In this document: positions 58,919 through 64,000 of the stretch, in pieces
Layout of the letters: every line of letters begins with the position of its first letter
Numbering within the stretch: position 1 is the stretch's first letter
Assembly: GCF_023522835.1 (NCBI RefSeq)
Contig: NZ_JALCZU010000003.1
Coordinates: 186,001-250,000 of the forward strand
DNA length: 64,000 nt
Source: Oceanobacillus saliphilus
GTDB taxonomy: Bacteria > Bacillota > Bacilli > Bacillales > Amphibacillaceae
Direction of reading: 5' to 3'
Program-made: the position numbers and the translations under genes
The notes under the pieces: model-generated
Told to the model about the DNA's origin: nothing
Databases searched by the model: none
What the model saw: only the letters and a program-made list of their open reading frames with translations

Positions 58919-61900
58919 TTATCTTGCAAATAACAGTTCATCTATTGTAAATATACGTTCAAATATCGTTTTTTCTTTTGGATCATCATAAGCAAAACCT
59001 AAAATGTTTTCACGATTAATTGGTCCCTGGATTTTATAGATCCAGTATAGGACTAACAACTCAGTACTTGGTTTCGTATGAAGTTCTTTCACTAATTCCA
59101 CATAGATATGGTGAGGAATTGTTTGTACGGGTTTATCGGCATCAATAAAATCAACTACGAGATCAACCCCATTTGCATTTGTATGTTCCGGATTCGCCCC
59201 ACTAATTAAGACTAGATCCAGGTTATTCACATTTCTGCGGTAATTCCTATCATATGTTGGTTCTTTGATCCAGACATCTGTTTTTGTACCATAGTCATAG
59301 GATAGAGGGAAATCTGTCGAGTAATCATTTATTCGGATTACTAATTTCCTGTTATTAATCCATTCCCCTTTACCTTTATCTTCACTGGATAGCCTGTTGG
59401 AAACAATGCAGATATCGCCATCAGCATTTTTGACCATTTCTTCAAAAGTTCCTTCAAAATATCGTAATTTCTTATAATAATAGTTTTCTATATCTGAATG
59501 GTTTATGAGATCAGGTCGTCTATGATTTACCATAGAAACAAGTGCCAGATTTCGATAGTCTTTCATGATATTGCTATCCAATTCCAATGCTTTTTCCACA
59601 AGATTCAGTGCTTTATTATAGAGACCCGCATCATTATCAATCGCTGCAATAAGGAGTAATTCCTCTGCAGATAGATTGTCCATTTTAGCTTCCAATCTTC
59701 TCAGCATATCAAAACACTCATTTGTTAACCCTTCGTTTTCCCAAATATACTTCACTAACAAAACGAGAGACTTATGATCGTTCGTCATGTCAATCGCAGT
59801 GTAGAGATAATCCTTGGTATGTCTGGAGAAATCACCATTTTTAATTTTCAAATCAGCAATCTTATAGCAGGCATTAGCCTTAATAACATTATCATTACTC
59901 AATTGGAGGGCCTCTTTGTAATGATCCACACTCTTTTTATAGTCATTTTTTAATTCAAATAACTGAGCCAATTTGAGGTTATTATCTTCAACCTTTACGT
60001 CTAATTCAATTGATTTATTGATTAATGATTCTAGTTCAGCAATCATTGACTCATTTCTACTTTCCAATACTTCATTCAACATATGGTCTATTTTCGTTGA
60101 AAGGAGCTCGTCTATTGTGCGATCACAATCAATTAATTTATTCGTTTCAAGACTTATGTATCGTGGATACAATAAATACGCTCCGGCAAATAATTCCTCG
60201 ATGGAAAGTGTTCTGGTACGACGATTATTCTTTTGTCTGTCATCCGTTAACCCCCACCCTGAATAAAAAGGGGAACCGAAACATGTTACACGAATTCCTC
60301 TGATTAAAGCTTCAAATCCTGATAAAGAAGTAATGGTGTATACATGGTCAATTGTTTTAAAAGAATCTACCAAGCTTAAAGGTTCTGTAACGACTTTAGC
60401 AATATGTGCTACTGCCATTGGATCTGAAACCATATTTCGGTGGCCAGTCAATACATCAGGATGTGGTTTGTAAATAATTTCCGCATCCGGGTTTTCATGG
60501 TAAGCTGCCCAAACCAGATCATTGTTTGTTATTTCTCGGTCACAACCGTATTTAATAGAAGCATCTTCTTCTACCTGCCCAATTACCAAAACACGCTTTC
60601 TCGTTTTCTTCCCGTAAATTTTTTCAACATTCGTTGGACCTACATGATTATATTTACTGATACCGGTATATATTAGCTTCTCCATATTTCGTTTTGCTGT
60701 TGCCAACAATTCTGGTTTGCTTTTAAAGTCATATGTTTGCAGAATATGCTCAACTTCAGATGGTCCACGGGAATCAAAATAAAGTGTTTTTTCATCCGCT
60801 ATAATTGACATTGGTAAGCTGTGACCGGCGCCTAACCCCAGAGAACGAACGAAACCATCTTCTGTTCGTATCAATTTAATTCCTTTTTCTTTTGCATATT
60901 CTCTAATTTCATCCGCTTCTTTAAACCCCCAAACAATAAATACGAAATTGGAATCCTCGATAAGGTATGGCAAAAGTTTTTCTAAGTTAGAATTCCCAAA
61001 AAGAAAAGCCGTTTTATATTCTGGGAAGAAACGACTCATATGTTCACGTTTCCAAGGATTAAAACCAATCATATATGCCACCGGCTTACCATCAGCTAAA
61101 TTGTTCCAGTTATCTCCAATTTCTACAAATGGCTTTTCTGTTTTATTTTTTCTTTTTATTAATGCCTTTTTGTATTCCTCTTCTTTTAAAAGTCTGTCAA
61201 ATTTGATTTGCTCCAGCAACTCATCCATTGCTTGCTCACAATCTATTAATTCTCTCGTTTGAAGGCTAATATATTTTGGATACAATAGATATGCACCAGC
61301 AAATAATTCCTCCATTGTCAGTTTTCTGGTTCGTCGATCATTCCGCTGCCTATCATCGGTCAACCCCCATCCAGCATAAAATGGCATTCCGAAGCAAGTT
61401 ACACGTATTCCTCTTATTAATGCCTCGAATCCCGCCAAGGAGGTAATTGTATAGACGTGATCGATTGTCTGAAGTGCGTCTACCAAGCTTAAGGGCTCTG
61501 TTACAACTTTCGCAATATGCGATACTGCCTTTGGGTCTGATACCATTTTTCGATGACCAGTTAATACATCGGGATGTGGCTTATAGATAATTTCTGCTTT
61601 CGGGTTTTCTCGGTATGCGGCCCAAACTAAGTCATTATTGGTTATTTTTCGATCACAACCATATTTAATGGAGGCATCTTCTTCTACCTGCCCTATTACC
61701 AATATACGTTTTTGCGTTTTTTTACCATAGATTTTTTCTACATTAGATGTACCGAGGTGATTGTATTTACTAATACCAGCCTTTATTAATTTTTCCATAC
61801 TCCCTTTGGCTTTTTCCAGTAAATCTGGCTGGTGTTTAAAGTTATATGTTTGTAGAATCTCCTCGAGTTCCGATGGTTCCTGCGAATTGAAATAAAGACC

Positions 61901-62326
61901 TTTGTCGTCTGCTACAATGGACATTGGCAGACTATGTCCTGCCCCCAGTCCAACGGAGCGAACAAATCCATCTTCCGTTCGAATCAATTTAATTCCTTTC
62001 TCTTTCGCATATTCTCTAATTTCATCGGGTTCCTTATATCCCCAGACAATAAACACCATTTTATTATCATTGGGAAAATATGACCGGAGACGATTTAAAT
62101 CAGCACTTCCAAACACAAAGGCTGTTCGATATTCCGGAAAGATATGACTAATATGTTCACGTTTCCAAGGGTTAAAACCATACATAAATGCTATTGGCTT
62201 ACTTGCGTCATTCCAATTACTTCCTATTTCTTCATAAGGTTTTTTTTGAGAAGATTTATTTTTAGGTTCATATAGGTTAAGTTGTAATAGAATTCTCTTG
62301 GCTATTTTTTTCACTTTTTTGTTCAA
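58919..62326 (-). CDS. Tandem KpsC-like glycosyltransferase with TPR and sialyltransferase-like domains
   Basis: A 1135-residue protein. Two KpsC-type domains (about 45-370, 410-745) are very similar to each other and each carries TEDGFVRSxGLGAGHSLPMS, YKPHPDVLTGH, TSLxGFEALIRG and GWGLTDDRQ. A helical region of TPR-like repeats (about 770-960; DYKKSVDHYKEALQLSN, YNKALNLVEKALELD) follows, then a C-terminal domain (about 970-1130; ICIVSNRLSSEDKGKGEWIN, LVIRINDYSTDFPLSYDYGT KTDVWIKEP) resembling the sialyl motif L of GT29 sialyltransferases. TTG 62326 after AAGGA starts inside the ABC ATPase gene (50-nt overlap). It would build a capsule polymer or its linker before export. Confidence 0.82.
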   Translation of the reverse strand: MNKKVKKIAKRILLQLNLYEPKNKSSQKKPYEEIGSNWNDASKPIAFMYGFNPWKREHISHIFPEYRTAFVFGSADLNRLRSYFPNDNKMVFIVWGYKEPDEIREYAKEKGIKLIRTEDGFVRSVGLGAGHSLPMSIVADDKGLYFNSQEPSELEEILQTYNFKHQPDLLEKAKGSMEKLIKAGISKYNHLGTSNVEKIYGKKTQKRILVIGQVEEDASIKYGCDRKITNNDLVWAAYRENPKAEIIYKPHPDVLTGHRKMVSDPKAVSHIAKVVTEPLSLVDALQTIDHVYTITSLAGFEALIRGIRVTCFGMPFYAGWGLTDDRQRNDRRTRKLTMEELFAGAYLLYPKYISLQTRELIDCEQAMDELLEQIKFDRLLKEEEYKKALIKRKNKTEKPFVEIGDNWNNLADGKPVAYMIGFNPWKREHMSRFFPEYKTAFLFGNSNLEKLLPYLIEDSNFVFIVWGFKEADEIREYAKEKGIKLIRTEDGFVRSLGLGAGHSLPMSIIADEKTLYFDSRGPSEVEHILQTYDFKSKPELLATAKRNMEKLIYTGISKYNHVGPTNVEKIYGKKTRKRVLVIGQVEEDASIKYGCDREITNNDLVWAAYHENPDAEIIYKPHPDVLTGHRNMVSDPMAVAHIAKVVTEPLSLVDSFKTIDHVYTITSLSGFEALIRGIRVTCFGSPFYSGWGLTDDRQKNNRRTRTLSIEELFAGAYLLYPRYISLETNKLIDCDRTIDELLSTKIDHMLNEVLESRNESMIAELESLINKSIELDVKVEDNNLKLAQLFELKNDYKKSVDHYKEALQLSNDNVIKANACYKIADLKIKNGDFSRHTKDYLYTAIDMTNDHKSLVLLVKYIWENEGLTNECFDMLRRLEAKMDNLSAEELLLIAAIDNDAGLYNKALNLVEKALELDSNIMKDYRNLALVSMVNHRRPDLINHSDIENYYYKKLRYFEGTFEEMVKNADGDICIVSNRLSSEDKGKGEWINNRKLVIRINDYSTDFPLSYDYGTKTDVWIKEPTYDRNYRRNVNNLDLVLISGANPEHTNANGVDLVVDFIDADKPVQTIPHHIYVELVKELHTKPSTELLVLYWIYKIQGPINRENILGFAYDDPKEKTIFERIFTIDELLFAR

Positions 62327-63062
62327 TTTCTTTGTCCTTCCTTTCCACTATTTCATTTTCATAGAGGTCCAATGCTGAATCTACATCACCAAAATAAACG
62401 ACTTCTCCTTTATCAAGAACAATAGCTTTTTCACAAACGGCCTTCACTTGATGGGCACTATGGGAAACAAATACAATTGTTTTCCCCTTAAGGAAACTTC
62501 TTATTGCACGTAATGCCTTTTTTCTGAAACGTTTATCCCCAACTGCTAAAACTTCATCTAGCAATACGATGTCTGAGTTAACATGCAATGCTATAGAGAA
62601 CCCCAATCTTACTTTCATACCGGAGGAATATGTCTTGATTGGTTTATCGATATGATCCTCCAGCTCAGAGAACTCTATAATCTCGTCAAGAATTTCATCG
62701 ATTTCTTTTTCCTTTAACCCAAGTACGACCCCATTCATATAGATGTTTTCCCGGCCTGATAATTCTTTTTGGAATCCTGCCCCCAGCTCTATTAATCCCC
62801 CAATCTTACCATTAACAATAACCTCTCCTTCTGTAGGAGAAGTTACACCTAGGATTATTTTCAATAAAGTACTTTTTCCAGAGCCATTATCACCGAGTAT
62901 TGCAACAGATTCGCCCTTATTAATTGTCAACGATATATCTTTCAAAGACCATTTACCATTCAATTTGGTTTTTCCAAAAATAAGTTTATCCCTTGTGCTT
63001 AGTAATCGGTTTGTCTTATATATTTTTCCGACTTTAGTTAATTTTATTGCATAATCTTCCAT
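62277..63062 (-). CDS. Polysaccharide ABC exporter ATPase (KpsT/TagH-like)
   Basis: A 261-residue ATPase: Walker A GDNGSGKST, signature YSSGMKVRLGF, Walker B IVLLDEVLAVGD, typical of exporters for teichoic acids, O-antigens and capsules. The family marker RDKLIFGKTKLNGKWSLKDI near residue 24-43 is present. With the ABC-2 permease 12 nt upstream it would export a lipid-linked polysaccharide. The C-terminal acidic tail (ERKDKEIEQKSEKNSQEN) is short compared with TagH. It overlaps the tandem KpsC gene by 50 nt. Confidence 0.9.
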   Translation of the reverse strand: MEDYAIKLTKVGKIYKTNRLLSTRDKLIFGKTKLNGKWSLKDISLTINKGESVAILGDNGSGKSTLLKIILGVTSPTEGEVIVNGKIGGLIELGAGFQKELSGRENIYMNGVVLGLKEKEIDEILDEIIEFSELEDHIDKPIKTYSSGMKVRLGFSIALHVNSDIVLLDEVLAVGDKRFRKKALRAIRSFLKGKTIVFVSHSAHQVKAVCEKAIVLDKGEVVYFGDVDSALDLYENEIVERKDKEIEQKSEKNSQENSITT

Positions 63063-63074
63063 TACTGATCACCC

Positions 63075-63857
63075 TTAAACAACATCTGAAAAATCCTTTT
63101 CTAATTTATTAAACGTAATCCACCCAATAATTAAAATCACGATACTGAATACACCCGAGTAGAGTAATAGAGACATATTCGGTGGCTGATTATGTAATAT
63201 TGCCTGCCTGTAACCATCGAAAATTCCTGTTAACGGATTTAATGCCATAATTGGTTGGTATTGCTCTGGGATGGCGTAAAATGAATACATAATCGGGGAT
63301 AGATAACGCCCTAATCGTAAAATAATCGGTGTTACTAACCCAACATCCCGAATATAGGCATTCACAGATGACAGTAACATCATTAATCCAAGCATTAAAA
63401 TCATCTGGATAAATAAAACAGGAACCGTATACAAAGCATTTATACCCGGCAGAATATTGTAATACAATAAAACCAGCATTAAACCTATTAATGTAATTCC
63501 AAAATTTACTGTCTCTGATAATAACTTAATAAACACCAATGCAGGACGGTAAAAATTCCTTTGCCTGATCAACCCCGAGTTTCCCACTATTATTCTTGAA
63601 GCGCCGTTAACTGCCTTATTGAAGTACATCCATGGTAACAATGCAACAAATAGAAAGGGTGCATATGGCAACCCTTCACTTGGTAATTTGACAAAAACGG
63701 AAAAAACAATTGTCAGTACAATCATCAAGCCCATCGGTTCAAGCATAATCCAACATTTACCCAATAGTGATTGTTTATATCTGGATATGATTTCCCTTTT
63801 CGAAAGTGTTTTTATAAAATCTTTATTTTCCCAAATCTTGGAGATTGAGTTTTCCAT
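63075..63857 (-). CDS. ABC-2 polysaccharide exporter permease (KpsM/TagG-like)
   Basis: A 260-residue permease with six hydrophobic segments, the ABC-2 membrane type, with the family motif SKREIISRYKQSLLGKCWIM near the N-terminus and YLSPIMYSFYAIPEQYQPIM ALNPLTG in the middle. Together with the ATPase it forms the pathway for capsule or teichoic acid polymer. ATG 63857 has AAGGTG 8 nt before it; an in-frame GTG two codons earlier is less likely. Confidence 0.9.
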   Translation of the reverse strand: MENSISKIWENKDFIKTLSKREIISRYKQSLLGKCWIMLEPMGLMIVLTIVFSVFVKLPSEGLPYAPFLFVALLPWMYFNKAVNGASRIIVGNSGLIRQRNFYRPALVFIKLLSETVNFGITLIGLMLVLLYYNILPGINALYTVPVLFIQMILMLGLMMLLSSVNAYIRDVGLVTPIILRLGRYLSPIMYSFYAIPEQYQPIMALNPLTGIFDGYRQAILHNQPPNMSLLLYSGVFSIVILIIGWITFNKLEKDFSDVV

Positions 63858-63909
63858 TTTCACAACACCTTAAATCTTTCTGTCTGTTCATATAGTTTAG
63901 CGAAAGCGT

Positions 63910-64000
63910 CTATAACGAGAGATTTAACCGAAGCTTATTACAGAATCCTTCCAATTGTTCTTCTGTAATTTTTGCAGCAGTTTTCACCTTTTGTTGCGTT
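63910..64000 (-). CDS. C-terminal end of an unidentified protein
   Basis: The 29 codons before the stop (TAG at 63912-63910) read TQQKVKTAAKITEEQLEGFC, NKLRLNLSL. The gene runs off the right edge, so its product cannot be named. It lies 52 nt upstream of the permease gene on the same strand and is probably part of the capsule unit. Confidence 0.5.
   Translation of the reverse strand, partial: TQQKVKTAAKITEEQLEGFCNKLRLNLSL

Noticed and set aside
60000-62326. Regular DNA similarity here as a CRISPR or transposon array.
   Set aside because: The repeated blocks are in frame, encode the same protein motifs and have no spacers or terminal repeats; they are two copies of one domain.

Overview
The window looks like chromosome of a low-GC Gram-positive bacterium of the family Bacillaceae, most like the moderately halophilic Oceanobacillus/Virgibacillus/Lentibacillus group. 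This rests on AGGAGG-type ribosome binding sites with frequent TTG/GTG starts, on gene sets known from bacilli (xpaC-telA, pdxR/pdxST, ykoFEDC with a TPP riboswitch, galU-ugd, a Bacillus-type gas vesicle cluster) and on an osmoprotectant theme (glycine betaine/carnitine ABC transporter, NhaC antiporter, MscS channel). I see no rRNA, tRNA, CRISPR array, prophage or transposase gene.

Layout. 0-8.8 kb: start of an NRAMP-like transporter, telA-xpaC, coaW, an unusual secreted ComEC/ComEA-like lipoprotein flanked by two DUF3006 genes, a rhodanese, a sigma-B-type csbD gene and pdxST. 8.9-13.7 kb: the divergent regulator pdxR, an alanine/glycine:cation symporter and an M19 dipeptidase. 14.0-20.5 kb: a complete-looking gas vesicle operon gvpQ-A-O-N-F-G-L-S-K-J-T with a sigma-B-like promoter, ended by a strong terminator. 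20.6-24.8 kb: ugd and galU (UDP-glucuronate supply) and nhaC. 25-32.6 kb: a 1336-residue gamma-glutamyltranspeptidase with three tandem beta-sandwich-like modules placed just before its autocleavage site, purU, and a secreted subtilase. 32.9-36.8 kb: TPP riboswitch and ykoFEDC. 36.9-42.2 kb: zinc-ribbon membrane proteins, a small lipoprotein and a CocE-type hydrolase. 42.3-48.7 kb: a six-gene carnitine uptake and degradation operon with a TetR regulator whose matching operators can be read at both promoters. 49-57 kb: secreted lipase, MscS, a Gfo/Idh oxidoreductase, an N-acylamino-acid racemase/M20 hydrolase pair with an RpiR regulator, and a hexapeptide acyltransferase. 57.8-64 kb: a capsule-type cluster with an ABC-2 exporter and KpsC-like glycosyltransferases, one of them a 1135-residue protein with two KpsC domains, a TPR region and a sialyltransferase-like C-terminal domain.

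Intergenic space is crowded with dispersed repeats. Family A ends in GTGACAGGCACC, often directly at stop codons. Family B is a GGGGACGGTTCT inverted pair, often filling gaps between convergent genes. Family C is a two-hairpin element with a changing second stem. There is also a short family D, and three GC-rich blocks. The strongest candidates for something new are the modular gamma-glutamyltranspeptidase, the KpsC/GT29-like capsule enzymes in a Gram-positive context, the secreted ComEC-ComEA/DUF3006 set, and the stop-codon-associated repeats.
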